Shown here: in pieces, positions 56,933 to 64,000 of the stretch
Position numbering within the stretch: the first letter of the stretch is position 1
Layout of the letters: every line of letters starts with the position of its first letter
DNA from: a virus
Virus record (IMG/VR): IMGVR_UViG_3300047476_000792
Location: 1 to 64,000 of that record
Reading direction: 5' to 3' (one strand)
DNA length: 64,000 nt
The notes under the pieces: generated by a model
What the model saw: the letters and a program-made list of their open reading frames with translations, nothing else
What the model was told of the DNA's origin: nothing
Databases searched by the model: none
Position numbers and translations under genes: made by a program

Positions 56933-59515
56933 ATGCTAAGAAATACTTTCTATGACAGAAGACGATCAGTTATTCATCACTGGTTATATGACGAAACCGG
57001 AGAACCTGTATATCGTAAAGAACAATTTAAACCATTTTTATATATTCCATCGGTTGATCCTAAAAAGATCGATGCCTATGGTATTGATGACAAGCCGTTG
57101 ACTAGAAGAGAATTCATCTCTGAATGGGAACGTAATGATTTCCTCAAAACCTATAAAGGTGTTCCGTATTTTAATCTCCCTCCAACACAACAATATCTTT
57201 TAGAAAAATATTATACAAAAGATATTCAGGAATTAACCAGTCAACCTCTAAGAACCTTCTTTTTTGACATCGAGGTTATTGCTGATGAATTTCCCGATCC
57301 GAAAGATGCCAAGTTCCCATTAACATCTATTACAATATATGATACTAAAACCAAAAAGTATTATGTATGGGGAACTAAGCGATATGATCATTATTCATGT
57401 AAAGATCACCTAGAAGGAATAGAACCCGAAGAAATCGTATATACATATTGTATTTCAGAAACCGATCTATTAAAGAAACTTATTAAATTTTGGAGAGCAA
57501 ATTTTCCAGATTTAATAGTTGGGTACAATTCTTATAGTTTCGATATTCCTTACATCATTCATAGAATAGACCAAGTTTTTGAACCAGGAAAAGGTTCGGT
57601 ATTATCGCCCGTGGATTATTTGTATGGTCAAGAGAAAGAGAATAAATTCTCGCAAGTTTATACAGAATATACCATAGGCGGAATTTCTCACCTTGATTAT
57701 ATGGTTTTGTACAAAACATTTACTCCGGGTGAACGCGAAAGTGATTCTTTAGATTATGTTGCAAAAGAAGAAGATATTGGTGGTAAACTTGATTATGGTT
57801 CCATGTCTTTAAACGAATTATGTAACAAAGATTGGAATAAATTCATCAATTATAACATATGGGACGTAAAGATTCTTATGCTCATTGATGAAAAGAGGAA
57901 ATATCTTGATGTTGCACGATTCTCTGCATTCAGCGGATTCTGTAACGTTGATAAAGCACTAGGGAAGGTTGCTATTATCGGTGGTATTATTGCAAAGCAA
58001 GGTTTAATGAATAATCAAATCATAACCACCCAAAGTGGGGGTGAGCAACAGACTATTCCTGGTGGATATGTGAAAGATCCCGAGCCTGGAATGTATGAAA
58101 ATATTGTAGTTATGGATTTAAATTCACTTTATCCGAATACAATTATCACTCTTAATATTTCACCTGAAACAAAGGTAGGACGTGTTATAAAACAGGATGA
58201 TTCTATTGTTAAAGTTGATTTTGTAAAAGCTCGCAAAATTATAGATATACCAAAAGATAAGTTCTTACCTCTTATCGAAGAGAAGGGATGGGCATTATCT
58301 GCCGCTGGAATTCTATTCAGTCAGGATAAGAAAGGGTTATGTGCAGAATTCGCAGACGGTCTTTACCAGAAGCGCAAAAAGGTTAAAAAGGAAATGTTTA
58401 AATGGGAGAATAAATTATCTACTATAGAAAAGGGTAGCGATGAGTATAAATCCATAAAAAAATTGATTTCTCAATTAGATACTGAGCAGTATCTTTATAA
58501 GATTTTGTTAAATTCTACTTATGGTGTTCTTGCAAATCGATTCTTTCCTCTGTACGACCTAGATTGTGCAAAAAGTATCACGCTCACGGGTCAAGCCCTT
58601 ATTAAGCAATCTGATAAAATAGCCAACGAATATGTTCAGAAGGAGTGGAATTTAGAGAAGAAGGACCGTGTGATTGCCGAAGATACCGACTCTGCGATTA
58701 TTTGTATTGATGATATTTTGAAGTTATCAAACTCTACAATCGTCGATAGTAACGGAGATTTAACTCCTGAATTTATTGAAATTGAAAATAAAATAACTGA
58801 AAACCTCAATAAAGGTGTAGTAAAATGGGCAGAAGAAACCCTCAATACTAAGGATTGTAGATTTGAATTTAAACGCGAATCTGCATGTCCAAAAGCTATT
58901 TGGGTAGCTAAAAAGCATTATGTTATGGATATTCGTAATTCCGAAGGTGTGAAAATGAATAAATTCAAATATAAAGGGCTTTCTGTAGTTAAGTCGTCCT
59001 TTTCAGAAAAAACTCGTAATATCACCAAATCTATCGTGAAGGGTATTTTCGATGCACCTGATAAGAAGGTGGCAGATGACCATTTTTTCAAATCCTATGA
59101 TGACTTTTTTACTATGCCCCAGAATGATGTGTCAACCCGCTCATCTATTAAGGTTTTAGATAAATGGGAAGCATCTTCTAATGGTCTTGATACTGGCTCT
59201 GGTTGCCCACAACATGTTAAATTCTCTTTATATTACAATCATTTGGTGAAATTGCTAAATCTTGATAATAAATATCCTTTAATTGAAGGTGGTAAAAAAA
59301 TAAAATTAGCATATGTTAAACCTAATAAATATAATATTGCAGGAATTGCATATCTGGACGAGCTTCCCGAAGAATTTGAATTGGAAATTGACAGAGAGGC
59401 TATGTTTGATAAATGTGTGGTTAAATGTTTAGAACCTATATTTGATGCTCTTAAATGGAATGTACCAAACCCTAAAAAACAACTTGAGTATTCGTTGGAC
59501 GACCTTTTCGGTTGA
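56933..59515 (+). CDS. 43: family B DNA polymerase gp43
   Basis: An 860-aa replicative polymerase (T4 gp43 is 898 aa). The 3'-5' exonuclease is intact: TFFFDIEVI (Exo I, D112 and E114), YNSYSFDIPYI (Exo II) and YNIWDVKIL (Exo III). Polymerase motifs are VVMDLNSLYPNTI (motif A, near residue 395), KILLNSTYGVLANRF (motif B) and AEDTDSAI (motif C, near 583). The C-terminus SLDDLFG fits a sliding-clamp-binding tail. Not interrupted by an intron or intein. Confidence 0.97.
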   Translation: MLRNTFYDRRRSVIHHWLYDETGEPVYRKEQFKPFLYIPSVDPKKIDAYGIDDKPLTRREFISEWERNDFLKTYKGVPYFNLPPTQQYLLEKYYTKDIQELTSQPLRTFFFDIEVIADEFPDPKDAKFPLTSITIYDTKTKKYYVWGTKRYDHYSCKDHLEGIEPEEIVYTYCISETDLLKKLIKFWRANFPDLIVGYNSYSFDIPYIIHRIDQVFEPGKGSVLSPVDYLYGQEKENKFSQVYTEYTIGGISHLDYMVLYKTFTPGERESDSLDYVAKEEDIGGKLDYGSMSLNELCNKDWNKFINYNIWDVKILMLIDEKRKYLDVARFSAFSGFCNVDKALGKVAIIGGIIAKQGLMNNQIITTQSGGEQQTIPGGYVKDPEPGMYENIVVMDLNSLYPNTIITLNISPETKVGRVIKQDDSIVKVDFVKARKIIDIPKDKFLPLIEEKGWALSAAGILFSQDKKGLCAEFADGLYQKRKKVKKEMFKWENKLSTIEKGSDEYKSIKKLISQLDTEQYLYKILLNSTYGVLANRFFPLYDLDCAKSITLTGQALIKQSDKIANEYVQKEWNLEKKDRVIAEDTDSAIICIDDILKLSNSTIVDSNGDLTPEFIEIENKITENLNKGVVKWAEETLNTKDCRFEFKRESACPKAIWVAKKHYVMDIRNSEGVKMNKFKYKGLSVVKSSFSEKTRNITKSIVKGIFDAPDKKVADDHFFKSYDDFFTMPQNDVSTRSSIKVLDKWEASSNGLDTGSGCPQHVKFSLYYNHLVKLLNLDNKYPLIEGGKKIKLAYVKPNKYNIAGIAYLDELPEEFELEIDREAMFDKCVVKCLEPIFDALKWNVPNPKKQLEYSLDDLFG

Positions 59516-59759
59516 ATTTAAACGTAGATGGAATATAATTTTTGAAGAACGATCTATAGAAGATATTCGAAATGATTATTTAAGAGGGTTGTGGATTTCC
59601 AAAGAAGAACTTATGAGATTGAAAGAATGGGAAACGCAAGAGTTTATAAAAGAATATCAACTCTTGCGTGGACAATATCTCGATCTTTTATCAGGATTCA
59701 ATATGAATGCACTTTCAAATTATCATTTATTAGAAAGAAAAAATCAGGGAAAAATGTAA
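59445..59759 (+). CDS. hypothetical protein, about 104 aa
   Basis: The frame runs past the polymerase stop for 244 bases, so it fills a real gap. The start is uncertain: ATG at 59445 or 59460 lies within the polymerase gene; no good ATG follows until 59612. The part after the polymerase stop is charged and helical (EERSIEDIRNDYLRGLWISK). Not recognised. Confidence 0.5.
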   Translation: MLLNGMYQTLKNNLSIRWTTFSVEFKRRWNIIFEERSIEDIRNDYLRGLWISKEELMRLKEWETQEFIKEYQLLRGQYLDLLSGFNMNALSNYHLLERKNQGKM

Positions 59760-59766
59760 AATTTTG

Positions 59767-59796
59767 TTGATTTTTATACAGTCTTTCCATTAATAT
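59767..59796 (+). promoter_or_regulatory. sigma70-like leaderless promoter
   Basis: TTGATT (59767-59772), 18 nt, TAATAT (59791-59796), 4 nt, ATG 59801. ATTAATATTAAT palindrome overlaps the -10. Confidence 0.45.
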
Positions 59797-59800
59797 TAAT

Positions 59801-60178
59801 ATGGAAGAAAAAATCATAGGAATTCTCAAGAGTGTTAGCGAACTATTTGTTGCTACTCTCGTAAACGAAACAGAAACAGAAATTACAGTAAAAGATGCTG
59901 CATTTTTGGGTATAAGTGGACAAAACGGGCAAGTTAATATTAACTTTATCCCCATTGAAATGCTAAGTCTCAATCCACCAGTCAACATCCGCAATTTACT
60001 TGCAGATCCGACCCAAGACCTAACATGGACTTTTGATAAAAAATCATTACTTAAATATGATTTAGTGTTATCCGATAACGTTCTCACTAATTATAAGCAA
60101 TTGGTTAATAGATCGCCTATTATCACTCCTGATAAAAGTATAGTACGTCCTGATGATAATATCGTAAAACTATTTTAA
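59801..60178 (+). CDS. hypothetical phage protein, 125 aa
   Basis: Beta-rich first half (ELFVATLVNETETEITVKDA, FLGISGQNGQVNINFIPIEM) reading like a small Sm-like barrel found in conserved proteins of T4-type phages, followed by a disordered tail ending DDNIVKLF. Fold assignment tentative. It begins a short operon upstream of uvsX. Confidence 0.62.
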   Translation: MEEKIIGILKSVSELFVATLVNETETEITVKDAAFLGISGQNGQVNINFIPIEMLSLNPPVNIRNLLADPTQDLTWTFDKKSLLKYDLVLSDNVLTNYKQLVNRSPIITPDKSIVRPDDNIVKLF

Positions 60179-60182
60179 TAAT

Positions 60183-60434
60183 ATGGAACATAATACACAA
60201 CTAGAAATACTATCTGATATTGAAAAAGAGAGTGTTGAGCTATTTAAATCATACCTCAAAGACCTTCTAAAGTTCAGAACAAAAGGAACAGCATCCGCTG
60301 CTGCCCGAGCACGCAAAAAACTTTCAGAATTATCTCATCTTGCAAAACCTGTAAGAAAAGGAATTCAGAAAGATAAGGTAGCAAAGGTCGCCGAACGCAG
60401 AGCAGCAAAACAGGTAAAAATTACATCTTTATAA
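60183..60434 (+). CDS. small basic histone-like protein
   Basis: An 83-aa strongly basic protein; FRTKGTASAAARARKKLSEL and KVAKVAERRAAKQVK resemble the short basic proteins of T4-like marine phages sometimes likened to histone H1. DNA binding is likely by charge. Between two other small genes. Confidence 0.65.
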   Translation: MEHNTQLEILSDIEKESVELFKSYLKDLLKFRTKGTASAAARARKKLSELSHLAKPVRKGIQKDKVAKVAERRAAKQVKITSL

Positions 60435-60436
60435 TT

Positions 60437-60655
60437 ATGCAACACATGCCTCCACATCAACAGAGAGTTATCAACGAGCTTTTCGAGCTAGAAGAAAAGC
60501 TCAATAACCTCCGCACCTTTATACAAAGTAACCCCATATTTAACACATTGGATGCAACAGAGCAAGGACGTTTAATACAGCAATCAGAGGTAATGGCAAA
60601 ATATTCTCAAATTCTGGACGAGCGTATCAATGCCTTTGTAGCAGATATAATCTAA
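60437..60655 (+). CDS. conserved small phage protein, 72 aa
   Basis: A 72-aa helical protein (PHQQRVINELFELEEKLNNL then EVMAKYSQILDERINAF). This 'HQqRVi-E...FI...Q...M..Y..iL..RI' pattern occurs widely in small phage proteins of unknown role; that is recalled, not searched. Followed by a terminator. Confidence 0.7.
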   Translation: MQHMPPHQQRVINELFELEEKLNNLRTFIQSNPIFNTLDATEQGRLIQQSEVMAKYSQILDERINAFVADII

Positions 60656-60674
60656 TATTAGTATACCTGCACGG

Positions 60675-60708
60675 AAAATGCGAAAGATTGATTTCTTTCG
60701 CATTTTTT
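60675..60708 (+). terminator. rho-independent terminator
   Basis: Perfect 13-bp stem AAAATGCGAAAGA / TCTTTCGCATTTT with 6-nt loop and T run, directly ahead of the uvsX promoter. Confidence 0.88.
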
Positions 60709-60709
60709 A

Positions 60710-60746
60710 TTGAATTGAATGTTCCTATAAGGTATAATATAGGAAC
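60710..60746 (+). promoter_or_regulatory. sigma70 promoter for uvsX with palindrome across the -10 box
   Basis: TTGAAT (60710-60715), 17 nt, TATAAT (60733-60738), 10 nt, ATG 60749. Perfect 9-bp inverted repeat GTTCCTATA / TATAGGAAC (60721-60729 and 60738-60746) has the -10 in its loop. An AGGA lies in the right arm, 4 nt before the ATG, one of the few Shine-Dalgarno-like sites, though transcription may start inside it. Confidence 0.68.
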
Positions 60747-60748
60747 TT

Positions 60749-61822
60749 ATGGCTGATATTAAAAACGCATTACTTGCGAAATTCAAACAGAACTCAACTA
60801 TTAAAGAATCATCAATTCTTTCAAATTCTAAATTTTTCAAAGAGAAAAAGTATATCGATACCGGAATCCCCGCACTAAATGTTGCGCTATCTGGCAGATT
60901 AGATGGTGGTATGAGTTCAGGGCTTACTATGTGGGCAGCACCTTCTCGACACTTTAAAACGGCATTTACCCTAGTTATGACTAGGGCATACTTGGATCAC
61001 TTTAAAGATTCTATTTCTCTGTTCTATGATTCAGAATTTGGAACACCTGAATCTTATTTTGATGCATTTGGCATTGATAAAGAACGTGTGTTACATACCC
61101 CGATCACTAATATCGAAGAATTAAAATTTGATATTATGAAACAATTGGAGGCTATTCAACGTGGTGAGAAGGTTATTGGTGTTATCGACTCTGTTGGAAA
61201 TCTTGCAAGTAAAAAAGAAGTAGAAGATGCCCTAGAAGGGAACTCTGCTGCGGACATGACCCGTGCAAAACAATTAAAATCTCTCTGGAGAATGGTAACT
61301 CCACATCTAACTCTTAAAGATATTCCACTGATAGTTGTAAATCATGTTTATGATGAACAAAAACTTCACGGAAGACAAATCATGGGTGGTGGACAAGGTG
61401 GTATGTTATCATCTGATAACGTGTTCTTCGTTTCTCGTTCACAAGAAAAGGATGGTGATGAATTGATTGGTTACAACTTCAACATCATAGTCGAAAAAAG
61501 CCGATCTGTCAAGGAAAGATCACGAATTCCTATTACTGTCACCTTTGATGGTGGTATTAGTAAATGGAGCGGTTTACTAGATATGGCATTAGAGTCTAAG
61601 CACGTCGTTAAACCAAAAATGGGATGGTATAGTCGTGTTATAAATGGTGTCACCGAAGAAAAGCTCTATCGTATGAAAAATACTTTTTCAGAAGAATTTT
61701 GGGGAGATATTCTGAAAGAAGAATCATTCAAGGAATGGGTAAAAGATACCTATTCTATTAGTCAGGTTGATATGTTATCCGTGGACCGTGATACAGACGA
61801 GGAGGAAGAAACAGAAGATTAA
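60749..61822 (+). CDS. uvsX: RecA-like recombinase UvsX
   Basis: A 357-aa RecA-family recombinase. GIPALNVALSGRLDGGMSSG leads into the P-loop WAAPSRHFKTAFTL (the T4 UvsX-type Walker A), ISLFYDSEFGTPESY, VIGVIDSVGNLASKK (Walker B) and IPLIVVNHVYDEQKLHG complete the core. The acidic C-terminus (DTDEEEETED) matches the family. It catalyses strand exchange with UvsY and gp46/47. Has its own terminator-insulated promoter. Confidence 0.95.
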   Translation: MADIKNALLAKFKQNSTIKESSILSNSKFFKEKKYIDTGIPALNVALSGRLDGGMSSGLTMWAAPSRHFKTAFTLVMTRAYLDHFKDSISLFYDSEFGTPESYFDAFGIDKERVLHTPITNIEELKFDIMKQLEAIQRGEKVIGVIDSVGNLASKKEVEDALEGNSAADMTRAKQLKSLWRMVTPHLTLKDIPLIVVNHVYDEQKLHGRQIMGGGQGGMLSSDNVFFVSRSQEKDGDELIGYNFNIIVEKSRSVKERSRIPITVTFDGGISKWSGLLDMALESKHVVKPKMGWYSRVINGVTEEKLYRMKNTFSEEFWGDILKEESFKEWVKDTYSISQVDMLSVDRDTDEEEETED

Positions 61823-61823
61823 T

Positions 61824-62255
61824 ATGAGTAAATTATTAGAAGAAAATCCGATATTAGAATTATTGTCAAAATACCCTTGGTTAGGAGAAATCCAGCACAA
61901 TATAAGTGATTTCAATGCCCATCTCGAAGGTCTGAATAAGAAATTCAATCAACAATTATATAAACAAATGATATGCTCTGGAGTGTTTTTCAAACTAGAT
62001 ATATTAGATAAATATAAAGATAAGTTTCTGAAAGCGATTCCATTTTCCATAGGTGGAAATGTTGCACAAAATTATATATTTCAGATTGAAAATAATCTTA
62101 TTGTATGTTTTATGATGGGAAAATTGAATGATATTGGTCTAGCAGTAGTTCCAGATTTCCACTCAACGTGTATGTCGATTCCATACAACTTTATCCTTGA
62201 CAATACAGAGTTTATAGTCGAACCTAATAAGAAGCCACTAGGCTTTGGAGGATAA
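61824..62255 (+). CDS. hypothetical protein, 143 aa
   Basis: Not recognised. Alpha/beta 143-aa protein (begins MSKLLEENPILELLSKYPWL). Starts one base after uvsX in context TTAATATG. In T4 the space between uvsX and 41 holds gene 40; no similarity to it is claimed. Confidence 0.62.
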   Translation: MSKLLEENPILELLSKYPWLGEIQHNISDFNAHLEGLNKKFNQQLYKQMICSGVFFKLDILDKYKDKFLKAIPFSIGGNVAQNYIFQIENNLIVCFMMGKLNDIGLAVVPDFHSTCMSIPYNFILDNTEFIVEPNKKPLGFGG

Positions 62256-62259
62256 AAAT

Positions 62260-62448
62260 ATGAATAAACATGAATTAGAAATTATAGTTGATGAATGGAG
62301 TAATGTTGCAAAAGGATCGAAAACAGTACCATTGGTTTCTTTAGGGACTAATGATAATGCCATTAAACAAGAACGTAAAGTTTTTGAATATTGTGCAAAG
62401 GTTCTTAAAGGTATCATAAATAAAAAAGATGATACGAGCAACAGTTAA
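62260..62448 (+). CDS. hypothetical protein, 62 aa
   Basis: Not recognised. Short charged protein (MNKHELEIIVDEWSNVAKGS). A GGAGG eight bases before its ATG is one of the rare Shine-Dalgarno-like sequences, though it also encodes the last Gly codons of the previous gene. Overlaps the next gene by 20 bases. Confidence 0.55.
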   Translation: MNKHELEIIVDEWSNVAKGSKTVPLVSLGTNDNAIKQERKVFEYCAKVLKGIINKKDDTSNS

Positions 62449-62734
62449 GACTGTCGGTGCATTAGTGAATCGTCCTCGAATATCTTTTATAGATGTCGAG
62501 GACGAATCGCATATTGCAATACGACGAAAAAATGAAGATACTAATAAGGTCGAACAATTCACTATTTCTGAATTGTTCGATGTTTATAGTAAAAATTCTT
62601 CTTATGAACAGCGCATGGGAGATAATGAAAATCCTATAACTACTGATCTATGGGAGACATGGTTTATGAACAAATATATACGAGGAACGGGAATAGAAAC
62701 TCGATTAATTTCAATAAGTTATGAGCGTATTTAA
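62429..62734 (+). CDS. hypothetical protein, 101 aa
   Basis: Not recognised. 101 aa; N-terminal beta strands (RATVKTVGALVNRPRISFID) and an acidic middle. Overlaps the gene before by 20 bases and the one after by 14. Confidence 0.6.
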   Translation: MIRATVKTVGALVNRPRISFIDVEDESHIAIRRKNEDTNKVEQFTISELFDVYSKNSSYEQRMGDNENPITTDLWETWFMNKYIRGTGIETRLISISYERI

Positions 62735-63185
62735 CGAAAATAGATCGAAATGTAGATATTGTGATAAGATTAAAATCAGGCACCATGAGCGCAGACTAGA
62801 CCAACACGACAGACAGCCATCGAATGGTTGCCTGCATTTTTCTTGTTCGGCTGTTGAGGAACTTCGAGAGGGGTTTCGTCAATTGGAACTTCGAGCAAAA
62901 GAGCAAGGCGATGATCTCGCTGCCGTGGTAGCCTCGTCACATCATAGGCTTGCAGACAAACTAGTCGTCCGATTGGGTGGCTTGTCGGTGCGTCAGCCGA
63001 ACTATGTAAATCATTGGGATTGGGCTGATAATGAATTACATGATTCAGGAAAGTGTGTTTTGGAGATGGCAGAACTTCTTGAGAGATATAACTCTTATAT
63101 TGAGTGGCTGAACAACTACGAGAAAACAACCAACGGTATTTATGACTATCTTCTTGATTTAGACCACACCCTAGCCGACATTTAA
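62721..63185 (+). CDS. zinc-binding protein in a GC-richer segment, 154 aa
   Basis: N-terminus has a CRYCDKIKIRHHERR...CLHFSC Cys/His set, probably a zinc site, followed by a helical region with an unusual share of Arg, Gln and Glu. From about 62780 to 63000 the DNA is about half G+C, clearly above its surroundings, and codons such as CTG, GCC, CGC and GTC appear; the end of the gene returns to local composition. This suggests a recent insertion or domain swap. Function unknown. Confidence 0.6.
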   Translation: MSVFNENRSKCRYCDKIKIRHHERRLDQHDRQPSNGCLHFSCSAVEELREGFRQLELRAKEQGDDLAAVVASSHHRLADKLVVRLGGLSVRQPNYVNHWDWADNELHDSGKCVLEMAELLERYNSYIEWLNNYEKTTNGIYDYLLDLDHTLADI

Positions 63186-63187
63186 AG

Positions 63188-64000
63188 ATGGCAAAACTAG
63201 ACCTAGACCTGTTCGAAAAAATTATAATTCAACAATGCCTTAAAAAAGATTCCAATTATGTAGCGAATATTATAGATTATTTAGATAAAGACCTCTTCAA
63301 GAACAATGATATTGCAAATATTATCAATATTATAAAAGATTTCTATATAGAACGATCATCAATTCCCACATTAACAGAACTTGCAGCAAGAATCACAACA
63401 AGCTCTCTTAAAGAATCCTTACAGACTGTCGTAGGCTTTATTAAGAAATTGGATAGTGAATATAACGAAGATGAATTAATCGCGAATACTGAAACATTTA
63501 TCAAACAGAGAAAGTTTGGTAAGCTTATGGAAACTACTATTGATAAGAAAGTTTCTGAGAAGGAGTACTCTATTGAAGAGTTTCAGGCGGAATCGGAAAA
63601 AATTCATTCTATATGTTTGATCGATGACTTAGGATTAGATTATTTCGAAGATCAACATAGAATTAAAGAATACCTCCAGAAGAAAGATAACTTATTATCT
63701 ACTGGATATAAAGGATTGGATGAAGCCTTTGGTGGAGGATTCCAAGCAGAAGGAAAGGCTATTTATGATATTGGAGGAGAAACCAATGTAGGAAAATCCA
63801 TTTTCCTTGCTAACATTGTGGTCAATGTTCTTATGCAGAATAAGAAAGTTGTCATTATATCTCCTGAGATGTCGGAAATGCGATATGCAAAGCGTATTTC
63901 TGGTATTTTAACAGGAATTGCTATCAACACACTCGCAGATAATATAGAAAATTTTGATGAAAAGGTCGATGAATTTGTAAAAAAATATGAATCTCGTCTT
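63188..64000 (+). CDS. 41: replicative DNA helicase gp41 (DnaB-like), 5' part
   Basis: 271 codons are visible before the window ends. The N-terminal domain (residues about 1-120) is the DnaB N-like helical region, and the RecA-like core begins near 175: LLSTGYKGLDEAFGGGF, YDIGGETNVGKSIFLANI (Walker A) and KKVVIISPEMSEMRYAKRI (H1a). It unwinds DNA ahead of gp43. Starts three bases after the previous stop. Confidence 0.92.
   Translation, partial: MAKLDLDLFEKIIIQQCLKKDSNYVANIIDYLDKDLFKNNDIANIINIIKDFYIERSSIPTLTELAARITTSSLKESLQTVVGFIKKLDSEYNEDELIANTETFIKQRKFGKLMETTIDKKVSEKEYSIEEFQAESEKIHSICLIDDLGLDYFEDQHRIKEYLQKKDNLLSTGYKGLDEAFGGGFQAEGKAIYDIGGETNVGKSIFLANIVVNVLMQNKKVVIISPEMSEMRYAKRISGILTGIAINTLADNIENFDEKVDEFVKKYESRL

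Noticed and set aside
1-64000. tRNA cluster, CRISPR array, integrase or attachment sites
   Set aside because: No cloverleaf, spaced repeats, integrase or duplicated att-like sequence was seen; the genome looks strictly lytic in this part.

Overview
The window is an AT-rich (about one third G+C by eye), very densely coded stretch of a tailed-phage genome of the T4-like replication and recombination type. Recognisable T4-class genes are DNA polymerase gp43 (56933), UvsX recombinase (60749), replicative helicase gp41 (63188, cut by the window end), UvsY (32272), UvsW (33244), late sigma factor gp55 (35244), recombination nuclease gp47 (36255) and gp46 (52237), a Dda-like helicase (26011) and RNase HI (20870). 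No capsid, portal or tail genes are present, so this is the early/middle and accessory part of a larger genome. No tRNA genes and no CRISPR array were seen. The host cannot be named. Almost no gene has a Shine-Dalgarno sequence; starts are typically in an A/T-rich 'AATATG' context.

Layout. 1-5.1 kb, plus strand: ATP-grasp, NADAR, SLOG, an HNH-RNA ligase fusion and a polynucleotide-kinase-like protein, interrupted by a LAGLIDADG homing endonuclease. 5.1-20.5 kb, minus strand: four proteins with a shared N-terminal peptide (2H phosphoesterase, two ADP-ribosyltransferase-like proteins, T4-type lysozyme), phosphoesterases, a VWA protein, a 2OG oxygenase, a DNA methyltransferase, and two more proteins with the same kind of N-terminus. 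20.5-20.9 kb: non-coding and rich in hairpins. 20.9-29.9 kb, plus: RNase HI, NADAR, anti-restriction Lar-like, Nudix, dTDP-sugar genes, MazG-like, Dda. 29.9-32.2 kb, minus: terminase-like ATPase, GIY-YIG nuclease and another tagged protein. 32.3-55.4 kb, plus: recombination and late-transcription genes, split CoaB/CoaC, then a long glycan island (glycosyltransferases, radical SAM, methyltransferase, GDP-mannose epimerase-like) with a second homing endonuclease. 55.4-56.9 kb, minus: coiled-coil protein and three genes sharing a C-terminal tail. 56.9-64 kb, plus: polymerase, UvsX and gp41 block.

Three observations stand out. (1) At least seven proteins begin with a short amphipathic peptide ending in an (I/L)xE site, the cleavage consensus of T4 prohead protease gp21 and the form of the T4 capsid-targeting sequence. 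They include an Acb1-like 2H phosphoesterase, two ART-fold proteins and a lysozyme, so they look like proteins packaged in the head and injected. (2) Transcription and translation signals are fused. About a dozen sigma70-like promoters (TTGaaa, about 17 nt, TAnnnT) place the -10 box only 4-10 nt before the start codon, and a second late-type class (TAAATA, 5-7 nt, ATG) does the same, so most operons should give leaderless mRNAs. Several promoters carry a perfect inverted repeat centred on the -10 box. (3) ADP-ribose chemistry recurs: two NADAR proteins, a Nudix hydrolase and the two ART-like proteins, alongside RNA-repair and anti-restriction genes, suggesting layered counter-defence.
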